NCBI GenBank assembly: GCA_019671005.1
Contig: CM033741.1
Span: forward strand, 2,976,001-3,040,000
Source: Hibiscus mutabilis
Lineage: Eukaryota > Streptophyta > Magnoliopsida > Malvales > Malvaceae
Direction of reading: 5' to 3'
DNA: 64,000 nucleotides
The notes beneath the pieces are model-generated. The model saw nothing but the letters and a program-made list of their open reading frames with translations. It was not told the DNA's origin and ran no database searches. Position numbers and translations under genes: made by a program. This document shows positions 34,175-46,060 of the stretch, in pieces. Position 1 is the first letter of the stretch; each line of letters starts with the position of its first letter.

Positions 34175-35679
34175 AAATTAAAATAAATCTCTTTACACTC
34201 AATTCAAACGACAATAAAATTAAAAATATCATAAAAATGCATCAAAATCTATATTAAAAAAACAACACTATATATTCATGAAATCTCATCTTCAATAATT
34301 ACACGATCCAAATATTGGAAATAAATGTACCGATATAAAAGATGAAATGGGATGGAATATGTTTTCCTTTGTATATAATTGTTTTGCTTTCAATTATATA
34401 CAAAAGTCAACGATCTTTAAAGTAAGTGGCTAAAAGTTTTAAGTTACCATATTATTTACATCGACGGAGGATCTGCTTCATTCAACCATCTCGTACCCAC
34501 AACTAATCATTTTCATTTTTTCCTTTTTGTGTTTCTTATTATTTTTATTTAACTATAACTAAAGACACATAAAATTCTAAAAAAATACTAGAAAGTGACA
34601 GACGAATTTATTGGTAGTGCATAAAAAGGGTTACAGGATAATTCTATTCCATTGTCACTACTTGGGTTACAATTCCGACCGCGGTGCCACCATTTGAGAC
34701 TATCGAAATGCGTACAATCAAATCAAGCGACAATAGTTAGTTATATATATATATATACCACGGCGCTTGCTTTGCTTTGTCAAAACCAAAACCGAACCGA
34801 CCTCATGTTTTTGAAATGTAACCCACAGTAGTAAGAAAAGTCTTGAGGCTTAGGGGAAACCATATATAGCAGTTGCTCCAAATCAAGTATTATCATTCAT
34901 ATTCCTATACAAGTGTCAACTGATGCATGGACTTCAGCTCCCCTCCCCGAATCATATACGGCCAAAGTTGATGCAGTCCCAATTTGATCAAACCAAAGAC
35001 TAAATACATGTGCACCAGTGGTTTATATATGGAGTATATGATCTGAGTCAAAGTTTAGGTGAGAGAAAATTACCATCCATGGAATCATGACTACTTACCA
35101 CATATCAACCCTAAATGTCACATGCAGCTTTGAATGCAAGCCAAAAGAATCCGTGTTGAAGATTCTTGCAACCCGAGGTCAATGAAACAGTACTAATTCC
35201 ACCCCTACAACTTCTTCAACAATTGAATATCCATGTCTTGAAAAAACCTATATGGTTTATTTCATATTGTTAGTATTCCCCCCCCCCTTTTTTGTTACAA
35301 AATCGCCCTCCTAGAATGGATGCTATCTTTATAAGCAAACTGAATTAATACTGTCAGTATATAATTTTGCACACTGCAACTATTTTTGTTCAACCTAGTA
35401 TGGAACAGGTCATCCTCTAGGGCTCCAGGAGTAACTGGACAATCTGGTCAAAGAAAATAAAACAGATTTCAGATTATACACAATGTAATTTTTCATCAGC
35501 CGTTTGACGCCTATGATCAACCCAGCTGTAGTCTGAGGAGGGCACTTTGGTTACAACACCAAACTCCTGCTGCAGATCTTATCAGTTGTTTTATGACAAT
35601 ATTTCTAAGTTGTATTACTTCCTAGAAAGACCAGATTAAGTAGATGTCATGTCATAAAATAAAGTCTTAAATAAAAAAT
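34175..35679. other. Gene-free intergenic stretch
   Basis: AT-rich DNA with a (TA)n run at 34743-34757 and a C10 run at 35279-35288. No exon recognised. Confidence 0.45.
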
Positions 35680-36390
35680 AAGTATTTAAATTATATATTT
35701 TAAATTTTAAGTGTTTAACGTATTTTTATTTTAATAAAAATAAATGTCAAAAAAAATTAATAATTATAATTTTAAGTGTCTGACTGTTTAAAAAATATTA
35801 CCTAATAAGAACGTGACACGTGGCACGTTTTTCTATTATTATATTTAAAGAATTGGGGAAAATATAATTAAAATTTTTTTAAATTCTCAAAAAAATCACA
35901 AATTCATAATACTCAAAACTGCAAATTCTTTAAATTGTCGTCGTTGTTGTCGTCAAAGGTCATCGTTTATTTTCTCCAACTACTCAACGCCAGTAACTTT
36001 TCGGTAAGTATCAATCGGACGTCGTTCAACTAGAATCATTCTCATTCGTCGTCCGATTGGCACGCCTTCAGTTGATTATCGACGATGAGTGATTGGAGAA
36101 AATGAACGGTGACCTTCGACGACGACAGTGATGGTACCCGATGACAACGATAATTTGGACGATTTGTTGTTTTGGGTATTAGGGATTTAGGATTTTTTGG
36201 AGAATTTTGGGGGTTTTAAAATTATATATTTTTATTTTTAAAATAATAAAAAATGCCACATGTCACGTTCCTATTGGATAACAATTTTTTTTAACGATCG
36301 GGCACTTAAAATTATAACGGTTGAAACTTTAGACATCTATTTTTACTAAAAAATATTTTAGGCACCTAAAGTTAATGTAACCCCTAAACC
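35680..36390. mobile_element. Near-complete palindromic fold-back element (MULE-like)
   Basis: The left arm (about 35690-36028) and right arm (about 36045-36385) are reverse complements almost to the centre. AATTTTAAGTGTCTGACTGT pairs with AATTTTAAGTGCCCGATCGT, AACGTGACACGTGGCA pairs with AACGTGACATGTGGCA, GTCAAAGGTCATCGTTTATT pairs with GTCGAAGGTCACCGTTCATT, and CAATCGGACGTCG pairs with CAATCGGACGACG. The central loop is only about 20 bp. It has no coding capacity. Ends and target duplication were not resolved. Architecture and inner motifs resemble the MULE at 7341-8139. Confidence 0.8.
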
Positions 36391-39300
36391 CGCCTATGTG
36401 ATTCGCCTAGTCTAGGAGGTCACATTCAGGTTACCGGAGCAACCCACAGACTCAATCATATTAAATTTCTACAAATACATTTTAAAGTGCAAAATAAATT
36501 TTCTGTTAAAACCATATTAAAATTTCGTTTACAAAAAACTGAAATCCAGAAAACAAAATACATACTCAGTCATAAAATGAATCGTGACGTACATGCCCAC
36601 TAATACAAAGGTACCATACTCCACGTGCAATGCCGAGGGAACTCCCAAACTGATATCGGTCATATATCTTTGATCGAATTTCTTTAACCTGAAATGGTGA
36701 AACAAAATGAGCTTGGGAAAGCTCAGTAATACAAAACTACCAAATGATGCTATATGCAACAAGCAAGTAAATGGCAAAGCAAAACTAACATGATGATCTA
36801 ATCAACAACATGTTTCATTCAAGATATTGATATTTGTAACATCGCTATACTTAGGTAATATGATTGTAATTTAACAGATCACCTGAGTACCAGGCAGATG
36901 CCTATAATCCGAAAATCATATGAGATACAAATTTTGAAAGTTGAACTGTGAAAAATAAGCGTGTTTCATTAATCGCAGATCGAGAGCATACAAAGAGTTT
37001 TTAGACTTTAGTAAATTCATTCAGTAGGGTAGAATTATAAAAGGGAGCGAAAAGTTTTATTCTAATTACCTGACTACCCTCCAACAATACACCGATATGT
37101 AGTATCCCAGAACAGTAACCAGAAAGATTTACCCTAGGCCCATATGGTGTAGGAGCTTACAGAAAGACTTACCCTAGGCCCAATTGAGCCTAGGAGCTTA
37201 CCTAAGGGAATGCCTTAGGTCCAGAAGGACTTACCAGCGCTGAGCCTACAGATTTTCAATCATATCCTAGAAATGCCCCAAATCATATAGTTTAGTAGAC
37301 ATGCGGAATAAGAAAATAATAATCATACATATATTTCCAGAGTATCAGAAATCAGAGAGCATATTTTTCATGTTAAACATAGTGGTATATTTATTTATTT
37401 ATTATTATTATTATTTTATTTTTGACAAACAGGATTCATGGATCAGATCAGAGAGAGTCTTAGTTTCAAAACAAAGAGAGTCTTAGTTTCAAAACAGAGA
37501 GAATATACATGTGCAAGGAACACACCAGATGGTTCAATTTATCACTTAGAGAATCTTGATAAATACAGATAGAACATACTGAACTTTAGTCCATGTTATA
37601 TTGAATTCAGAATTTAGGAACTTATTCGAAGAGTCCGATAATCATCGTCTTCATTCAGGTGCACATGGTTTCGTACCTCATAGTCATTCAAAAATTTCGA
37701 TATTCCATGATTACGGGAGATTTCGAGTATAACAGATTTATTCGGATTTTTTTTAAATATACTCGAAGAGTACCAGACAATTTGCTCAAGGCAATTTGAC
37801 TCCAAGGGACAATTTAGCAAAAACAACCCAAAATGGTAACATTTAAAACTCGCAAAAATTCGTGGCTTTTAATAGGCTAATCAGACTTCCAAACCAATCG
37901 CTTCCACCATATGACAATATTGTTGCGCTTTCCAGTTTCCAGACAAAAACACCTTATAGATGTTCATTCTTTAGTTCTGGTAGCCTTATATAGTTAAACT
38001 GTTCACCATCGTAATCATTATTGGTCTTTCATCGTGTAGTTTAACATGTCCTTGCATTTTAATATACAAATACAAAACAGTATCTGAGATAACCATCATA
38101 TTTGGGTTATGTTTCGCGACCTTTACAAACAATAAAATTTTCAAGATTTTTATATGGGTTAAGATTTCTCAAGGGTATCCTCTTCTGTCGATTCATGTCG
38201 GTAATTTAATTATTCCAGGAGTCAAGAATAACTTAGCCGTTTTAGAAGTTTTGCCACTCGAATATATTTCGATCATTTAGGTCATTTTAGTCATTATAGT
38301 CCTTCCAAACAATTTATTCAATTCAGAACCTGAGAGCATAACTGTCATTCAATTAATTTATTGAATTCGATGCTTAAAAATATTTCAATCATTATAATCA
38401 TCTATATCAATTCAGTCTTTCTATCTTTTAGATCAACTCGAAACTTCTGAAGTACTTCTAGAGACTTTATCTTCAAAGTTTTATCCAATATTCCAGATAA
38501 ATTCAAGTATTTTATTTTTCTCACTCACTAGCATCATGATACCGAGATCTTTCCCAACAGTTTAAGGATTTCAGGCTACGCAATTGTTTTATCACATAAA
38601 GTGCAGAATTCCAGATCATTCCCTTAGTTGGGGGTATAATTGTCATTCGAACATCTCAGGGGCAATTCCGTCATTTAGCTTCCAATTATTCAATACATCA
38701 ATTTCATTAACATAAAACCAGAATTGGTTATTTAACGATTATTAATTAATCACAGAACTCAGGAATCCTCTCGACTATCAAACTTTCTATTCGATTATTG
38801 AATCTTGTTCGGATTATCCTTCTTATATTTCGCAAATGATTTGACTAGCAGAGCTAACCATACGTTTAATTAGAATCGCACATGAATTAATCCAAATACC
38901 ATTATGTTTCATAGAACATGCAAGAGATAGTAAAGTATTACCTGGACTTAGGCTATACTGGTTGCTTCAAGGTACTTCATTCGAACATTTTTGAGTTCGA
39001 AATCGACGTCCTTCAACCTCTCAAATTTAAATAATGCAAGAACCTTCAATTACACAATTTCTAAAATCAATCCTTATTCGCAATTCACTTTAATTAAATA
39101 ATTGAATACAAACTCAATTTTGGGTTTACGGTCTAATTTGGAGGCTTTCGGGTTCGAATTTCACAAAACCAACTTCAAAATGGACTCAAGATGTCGAAAA
39201 ACATAAAATAAGAGTTTTCAAAAAATTTGACTTTTTGGGTCAAAGTCAACGCCAACGTCAGCATACAAAGTCAACACTGACGTATTGGTCAACGGTCAAT

Positions 39301-39585
39301 GCTGACGCCAGCGGTCAAAATTTTTGACTCGGGCGAGTTGACTCACTAAGTTGACTCGGTCGGGTTGACTTACTGAGTTGACTCAATCAACGGGTCGGGT
39401 CAGTCGGGTTAGACGAGTCATTAATATTTCAATTTTTAGGGTTTATTGTTTAGTTTTTTGGGGTTTAGTGTTTAAGGTTTTTAGGTTTTAGGATATATTA
39501 GTGAATAATTTAATGAATCTTTTTTCACTTTCAAACAAATAAAGTAACGAATAAATAAAATAAGTTGTTGAAAAATAATAACATA
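36391..39585. other. Gene-free stretch, probably decayed repeat
   Basis: No exon was recognised. A 40-bp tandem duplication lies at 37121-37201 (unit AGAAAGAYTTACCCTAGGCC... ending AGGAGCTTAC). Many AATTTATT/GAATTC-like low-complexity segments at 38.1-39.1 kb suggest an old LTR-type repeat. At 39240-39400 there is a run of GTTGACTC and GTCAACG motifs (many TGAC W-box cores). Telomere-like TTTAGGGTTTA motifs follow at about 39430-39490. Confidence 0.4.
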
Positions 39586-39589
39586 GTAG

Positions 39590-39905
39590 GTTAGCTTGGT
39601 GGTTGTGTGTTGAGCTTTTTAACCAAATGGCCTAGGTTCGAATACCCCAAAGCGCACATATTGTATTTTGCTTCTTTCTCATGCCTTTGATTAGACGCTG
39701 CTAGATGATGCCACGTGGCAATGTCTTATTAGTTAAAAATTAATATAAAAACAATTATTTAAAAAATATCACATCAGCAAAGTGCTATATGTGAAAATTT
39801 GAATAAAAATCAAACGTTAGGTGGTTATTTGGACTAAAAAAAGAATATGGCTAAAGTGACCAAAAGGTTAAACGTTGGGTATTACTTTTGACCTTATGTC
39901 ATATG
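39590..39905. mobile_element. Solo arm of a fold-back element with tRNA-like head
   Basis: 39590-39651 has an A-box-like TTAGCTTGGTGG and a B-box GGTTCGAATACC at tRNA spacing. These are followed by a CCACGTGGCA motif (about 39709-39720) and an outer segment GGTGGTTATTTGGACTAAAA ... GTGACCAAAA (39800-39875). The order tRNA-like, CACGTG-like motif, then a GTGACCAAAA terminus is the same as in one arm of the palindrome at 44275-45475. No matching left arm was found. Confidence 0.5.
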
Positions 39906-41659
39906 TGAAAATTAAATTATAAAAAATAATTCATTATTTCGTTTTCGATTGAATTAATGACTAATTGATTTTATTTTACAAATATAATTACGTGATATAA
40001 GTTAAAAAATATCAATATTAACGTGATATAACTTGTTTTTATAAACGAGTTATATAAAAAAATCTCTATAAATAGGTAAGATTATACGATTTTGCTTATC
40101 ACCTTTTTTTGTATTATAATTATTATATAACGCAAGTAGCTATATAAACAAAATAAAAAATGCAAAACATCGTGAGATTAAAGCTAATAAATTTAAACCT
40201 GCGTTACTGATCGAGGCCGAAGGATGTTACAACGAAGTGGAAATGGAAATGAAAAGCCTTGCCTTATCAAGCGAGGAGATAAGGGTTTTGTCCGTTTGTG
40301 GGGAGATTAAACATATTATATTCGTATTTATATAGACTCACGTGCCATGCACTTTACCTTTGGATCTTTGACCAATTGTTTAACTTGTTCGCCCACTCCT
40401 CTTCCAGTTTGAACGCTCCTTATCTACTCTCCCTCTCTCTCTCTTCTCAATTTATTTATTTGGATTTTGTAATATGGTTTCACATATGAGGGAATGATGT
40501 GCTACGGACACTCGCAACACAAATGCATTTAATAGTGAAAAATATTTTTAAATCGAATTTAATATATGTTATGTGTTAACGTAATTTGTTTATAACAAAA
40601 GTACGGAATAATATGATTTACTGAAAGAAAAGTTTAATAATAAAAGCAATTAAAATAATACTAAAATACAATTTTAGGGGTCAAAAAACTATTTAACCTT
40701 TAAAATGTCTAAAGAAATTCAATGGTTGACTTGAATCTTGTTTCTCTGATTGTGTATGTTTAGACACGTTGACAATGTTTCGGCCTATTTTCTCTAAAGA
40801 GTTGTTCATAAAAAACAAATTCTACGGGTCATGAGTTCTTACGTTGTCTGAAACACACATTATATACGATAGACTGACGTAGGGCTCACAAAAACTAGCC
40901 CAATCGTACCGGACACCTTCCGATTGTCAGTGAGACCCATTCTTAATTACTCCATAGTTCACAAAGACGAAGCGGTACGTAAATGAATAGGCAGCTTAAG
41001 ACCAAAAAACAAAGTTAATATTATAGAGGTCTGAATTCAGATCCGATCACAAATCTAAAACAATTCAAAACATTACTATTACAATCATGTTATCAATCCA
41101 AGAAGTTTACTCGAAATAACCTTAATTTATTGGATTAAGATAAGTCATCCACGACGATTAGTACAGTTAGAAAAAGAAATAAAAAGAGTAGCAAACAACT
41201 TTCATGAAAAGAGGCACCCAATCGATTGAACCAGCACCTACTATTGCAAGCATCGAGTGTTTAGATTGACCAAAAGTAAAACGACGACTCCTTTTTCAGT
41301 ATTTGACCGACCCCACAAGTTTAAAAAAGAAGGCACGAGCTAGTAAATGAGCGGTGCAGCCGAAAACACTAGTAAATTCTCATTTTGATTTCGAAATCTT
41401 ATTTAGTTTCATTCCACAAGTAAAAACTAAAACCAGATCGGAGAGCAATCAGAAGCACGCAGAAGGCTAAAAGATAAAATTAAAAAGGTTAAAACCACAT
41501 GAACGATTGAGTAAAACAAAGACAAGAATTGCCTAAAATATGTGATGGAAGCAGCAAATCTTCATCTATGAAAAACACATCCAATGGATAGAAGTTTCAT
41601 TCCGAATTGAAACCCTTAATCGGTAAATTATAACAGAGAAAGAGACCAGCAAAGTCCCA
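39906..41659. other. Gene-free stretch and 3' flank of the 14-3-3 gene
   Basis: AT-rich DNA with a (CT)n run at about 40430-40445. No exon seen. The last few hundred bases before 41660 are the likely 3' UTR of the 14-3-3 gene. Confidence 0.45.
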
Positions 41660-42715
41660 CTACTGCTCAGGGTTTTGTTGATGCTCTTCCTCACGCTTCG
41701 GTGCTTCTTTGATTTCATCAGCTCCGTCATCCTAATTAATTTAGGATTAAATTAGTATGCATTTTTTTACGGTGGAAAAAAGGATTTTTTATTTTAGAAG
41801 GAGAATTCTAATGTACCTGCATATCGGAGGTCCAGAGAGTGAGATTGTCACGGAGGAGTTGCATGATGAGGGTGCTGTCTTTGTACGACTCCTCTCCTAG
41901 AGTATCCAACTCAGCTATTGCTTCATCAAATGCCTGGCCATAAAGGGAAAAGAAAAATCACGCCCGCAAGTCTAGACTTATGAAATTTCCGTTAATAATA
42001 ATAAGAAGAAGAAATTGGTATCAACCTGTTTCGCGAGATTGCAAGCGCGATCGGGAGAATTGAGAATCTCGTAGAAGAAAACTGAGAAATTGAGTGCCAG
42101 CCCGAGTCGAATCGGGTGAGTAGGAGCCAACTCGGCATTGGCAATGTCCTGATGAACAGAGAAAAGGTTAACAAAAAAAACCCAAACAGATCTTTAAGGA
42201 AAATGAGGCATTGTTTTGAAAACCTGAGCAGAGTTGTAGGCAGTGAGAGTACTCTCAGCAGCTTCCTTGCGTTCGGCTCCAGTTTTGAACTCAGCCAAAT
42301 ACCTATGATAGTCCCCCTTCATTTTGATATAAAAGACCTTGGAATCTCCAGAAGAAGCCGAGGGGATAAGCCTGGTATCAAGGAGCTTCAAGATCCCGTT
42401 ACAGATGGAAGTAAGTTCGGACTCGATCTTGGCCCGATAATCACGAATCATAGTGACGTGATCATCGTTACCACGACTCTCCTCTTTCTGCTCGATGGAG
42501 GAGATGATGCGCCAGGAAGCACGGCGAGCGCCGATGACGTTCTTGTAAGCGACGGAGAGGAGGTTTCGTTCCTCGACGATGAGCTCCTCGATGTCGGCGG
42601 AAGCGGAGACTTTCTCCATGAACTCAACCATTTCCTCGTAGCGTTCAGCTTGCTCGGCGAGTTTTGCCAAGTAGACATTTTCCTCACGGGGAGACGAAGT
42701 GGCGGTGGCGGCCAT
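41660..42715 (-). CDS. 14-3-3 protein
   Basis: Phosphoserine/phosphothreonine-binding adaptor that docks on client proteins such as plasma-membrane H+-ATPase and nitrate reductase (family knowledge). Four exons, 42715-42224, 42148-42026, 41933-41817 and 41731-41660, give 267 residues, all in phase 0 with GT-AG introns. Visible signatures: RNLLSVAYKNV (family signature 1), the phosphopeptide-binding Lys and Arg residues (KNVIGARRASWR and MKGDYHRYLAEF), and YKDSTLIMQLLRDNLTLWTS (signature 2). The start ATG at 42715 gives MAATATSSPREENVYLAKLA, the usual N-terminus. The variable acidic tail ends EEEHQQNPEQ. Intron positions suggest the non-epsilon group, but subgroup is not certain. It appears intact. 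Confidence 0.96.
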
Positions 42716-43121
42716 TGTCAATAGAGAGAGGCAAAATCAAAGGCCGGAAAGACTAAAGAGAAGGGTAGGTTTTGAAAATGATAAGATCTGCGATTTCGGG
42801 GGGAGTTTTGATGGGTGGGGGGACGAATGCGATGATAAGATATGAGCCGTTGGATTTAGGAGGCAAAAGCAGAGTATTTAAAAGCCTAGCTGGAAAACAC
42901 GGGCTTCTGAAAAAGCTACCATCTGTAATTTTGGGAATAATTGGTGGGCTTTTCTGTAATTAAGGTTTGGACTGGGCTAATAATAGTGAATCCCTTTCGG
43001 CCAGGCCAGTTAGAATAAAATATGTAGTTCACAATTAGATCAACTGTAATACCTAACAAAAAATATATAACTGTGATTTTAGCTTTATTATTCTTGGTTT
43101 ATTTTACGATTATAAATTAAT
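42716..43121. other. 5' flank of the 14-3-3 gene
   Basis: Presumed leader and promoter. The sequence just upstream of the ATG on the minus strand is C/T-rich (CTCTCTATTG). No other feature seen. Confidence 0.4.
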
Positions 43122-43660
43122 AGGCCTGTAAACGAACCGAACGAATACGAACGAGAGTATGTTCATGTTTATTTGTTTAATTTTAATCGAATAAATAAAT
43201 GAACACGAACAATAAAACGAACATAATTTCTTGTTCGTGTTCGTTTGTTAAAATAATAAACGAACACAAGCAAACGCGAACGAACATTGAGTATTGTTTA
43301 ATTTTCTTCTTACAAAAATTGATGTCTCGTACATTGAGTATTCATTTAATTTTTTCTTTTTATTTCATATTTTTAATATATATTTTTAAATTTTTAAAAT
43401 ATAATACTTTTTGTTATGAAATAATAAATATAAATTGACATATGTGAATAAATTTATACCAACATAAATAAATAGATTACTGAACGTTCACGAACATATA
43501 TGAACGAACAAACTTTTTATTTGTGTTCGTTCATTTAATTAAACAAATAAAAAAATTACTTATGCTCATTTATTTAATGAATAAATAAATATAAATAAAC
43601 TTTTAATCAAATAATTTACAAATAATTCGTTAAACGTTTTATTTATTTACATCCGGTTAA
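43122..43660. mobile_element. Probable non-autonomous hAT-type element rich in GTTCG motifs
   Basis: The left end reads AGGCCTGTAAACGAACCGAA and the right end, reversed, reads CCGGATGTAAATAAATAAAA. Between them CGAAC/GTTCG motifs recur on both strands (for example 43130-43285 and 43480-43545). Subterminal repeats of this kind are typical of hAT derivatives. The target duplication was not found, so borders are approximate. Confidence 0.45.
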
Positions 43661-44274
43661 CAAAACAATGACACTTTCACAGATATTGTTCAAATTTAGC
43701 GGTTTAAAATCGCGCCTAACTTCGATAAAAAATTAAAAAATGATGACTTTTCGGATTCTTTTTTTTTTTTGGGGGGAGGATAAAAAATTTGGGAACAAAT
43801 TTCAGACGTGTCAGCTAGCCTAGTTGGCTAGTAGAGAAGATGATTTGTTGATTTCCTTTCGTAAGTTCAACATCAACGTCTTCATATTCCACCTCAGAAA
43901 TCAAGCTCCCCAAATTAAATCCCCAGACATTTTTTTAATATAATGAGGATAGTTAATTTTATATTCAGACGATAAAAATAAAAAAATACAAATATTTTAA
44001 ATTTAAAGTTTAAAAATTTTATTTAAAGTTTCATATTTAGAGATTTAAGTATAAAAATTTTAAAATTGATTAAAATGGAGAGAGAATGACAGAGCTTTCG
44101 GTGGTGGAGATTGGGGAGAGAGTATAGTTTTTTTACCTTAAATTCTGTAACTTGTCAAATTAGCAACTCGTTTTGTTAGTGTCATGTTCTTTTTTCTAGT
44201 CAATGTTAATATAATTTATTTTATTAATTCATACACAACTTAGAAAATATTTTAAAAAGTATAAATTATTTTAT
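43661..44274. other. Gene-free stretch
   Basis: AT-rich DNA. A T10-G6 homopolymer junction lies at about 43761-43776. No exon recognised. Confidence 0.4.
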
Positions 44275-44489
44275 AAAATGTTTTTTTTTTCTGTTTTGAT
44301 CACCTAATTAATTTTTTCGTCAAAATCGTTCTTCCATATATTTTCTGTTTTGATCTCCCTTTAAAAATTTAACAGAATTGTTGACTTGGTAATTTTTTAT
44401 TTCCACGTTAACGCCTCTCTCATTGTTAGCATTTAAAAAGTGTTTTTATTCGACCAACAAAAATAAGAAAATTGTTTAAAGTACTACTC

Positions 44490-44555
44490 TTGGGCAGAAT
44501 TAAACCTGAGACCCCTTGCATAAAAGGTCTAATACCTAACCACTACGCTAAGCTT
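44490..44555 (-). other. tRNA-like sequence, left arm
   Basis: On the minus strand, TTAGCGTAGTGGTTAGG is followed by GGTTTAATTCTGCCC, corresponding to degenerate Pol III A and B boxes. It is the inverted partner of 45121-45186. No full cloverleaf or mature-tRNA acceptor stem can be drawn, so it is not called as a tRNA gene. Confidence 0.55.
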
Positions 44556-45120
44556 AGAATTTGGTTAGATTTTATCTAAATTAATATTTAACTTATACTC
44601 TCCCAGACTCAAAAATAAGAAAAATGCCTCTATGAATATTTGAACCAAGGACAACTAAGCTAAGTTAAGAAGTTATTAAAAATCTACAGAATTTATTCTT
44701 TAATTTATGATGTATTATCACCTCAAAATTAAATCAAAACACTACCCAAATCAATCTAAAATTATTTTTCAATTCTTTTGATAATTATTCATTTTTATAA
44801 AATTGCATTAGATCATTATAAAAGTTCACAATATAATATATATTTTTGATAAAATATACATTTTAAATTATTTAAAAATAACTATTTAGATTTAAATTTA
44901 TTATTTTTATTTTAAAAATATTTTTAGCTTAAATTGAATTAAAATTGAAGATCAAAATAATTCTTTTTTTCATTTTACTTTGAAATAAATTATGTATATT
45001 TATGAAAGGCTCTTAACTTAGCTTAGTGGTTAAACACCTCTTTTGGCATTTTGCTTATTTTTGAGTTTAGGAGAGTATAAATTAAATATTAATTGGGATA
45101 ATATTTAACCAAATTCTAAG

Positions 45121-45186
45121 CTTAGCTCAGTGGTTAGGTGTTCGACCCCTTATGCAAGGGGTCCTAGGTTTGATTCTGCCCAAGAA
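45121..45186 (+). other. tRNA-like sequence, right arm
   Basis: TTAGCTCAGTGGTTAGG fits a Pol III A box and GGTTTGATTCTGCCC a B box, at tRNA-like spacing. Between them a CCCCTTATGCAAGGGG stem-loop could form an anticodon-arm-like hairpin. The acceptor stem is not recognisable. It is probably a tRNA-derived promoter captured by the element. Confidence 0.6.
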
Positions 45187-45559
45187 TAGCACTTTAAACA
45201 TTTTTTCTTTAATTTTGTTCAAAATTATGAGGTCACGTGTCACCTCCTAATTGGTCAAATAAAAAAATACTATTTAAATGCTGACAATGAGAGAGACTCT
45301 GGCATGGAAAATAAAAAAAAATTGCCTAGTCAGCAATTTCGTTAGATTTTTAACGGCAGAGACCAAAACAGGAAAGGTATCTAACGGGTGGGACAATTTT
45401 GACGAAAGAATTAGTTGGGTGACCAAAACAAAAAAAAGGATGATAACTCAGTGACCATTAGTGTAATTTCCCCTAGTTTTTTAATATTTAAGTTTTTTTA
45501 TTTTTTTTAAAATTTAATACAAAAGTACAGAATAGCTGACACCATTAATGTGATTAAAA

Positions 45560-46060
45560 GATAAATTTTGACATTTTTTATTAATGAAAAATTATTTATA
45601 CGTACCTCATTAAAAATCTATATAAACTTAAACGAAGAAAAAGAGTACACGTAAAAATAAATAAACAGTCAACCTACAGAGATAACCCGTCAAATAAACA
45701 ATAAACCAACAACTTAATTACCATAACCGTCCTCATGCAAGAGGCCCTCAAATCCAACCAGGGGTGTAACAAACCGTATCACCTCATAACTTTTCGGGGA
45801 TGCAAGTGCATCCGCAGCATGATTCTCATCCCTACGAATATGGTGCAAACGAACAGTCCACTCATGTTTGCGCAACTCATCTAAATTGAAGAGCAAAGAA
45901 TGAGTCCTTTTCTGATCGTATTTAAACGTAACAGATTAAAAGAATCCAAGCTATCAATATGAAGCTTCACATGCCAATACCCTATGTCCTATGCACTACA
46001 AAGACCAATGTACGCACTCCAAAGCTCCGCCTCCAAAAATTGACATTAATATGACTTTCG
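45560..46060 (-). mobile_element. LINE 3' end: RNase H domain plus tail
   Basis: On the minus strand, LEAELWSAYIGLC and LHIDSLDSFNLLR (about 46045-45940) then, after a frameshift, DELRKHEWTVRLHHIRRDEN and HAADALASP form the plant LINE RNase H with its C-terminal ADALA motif. The tail (minus strand, about 45625-45600) has ATAGATTTTTAATGAGGTAC, related to the tails at 14.6 and 20.4 kb. The RT is missing, with a frameshift and stops; it is a dead copy. Confidence 0.8.

Larger units (their letters stand above)
44275..45475. mobile_element. Large palindromic fold-back element with tRNA-like sequences in both arms
   Basis: The left arm (44275-44680) and right arm (about 45008-45475) are inverted copies. 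GTTTTGATCACCTAATTAAT pairs with GTTTTGGTCACCCAACTAAT, GTTGACTTGGTAATTTTTTA pairs with GCTGACTAGGCAATTTTTTT, and the tRNA-like block is present in both. The loop of about 325 bp is AT-rich. Each arm holds an A-box/B-box pair oriented toward its own end. A GTCACGTGTCACC motif is present in the right arm (45231-45243). No protein-coding capacity. Termini and target duplication are not resolved. Confidence 0.75.

Noticed and set aside
42116..42724. Plus-strand open frame of about 200 codons
   Set aside because: It is exactly antisense to 14-3-3 exon 1, whose codon bias and conservation explain the open frame.
45121..45186. Functional tRNA gene
   Set aside because: A and B boxes are present but no acceptor stem or complete cloverleaf, and an inverted copy sits in the other arm.
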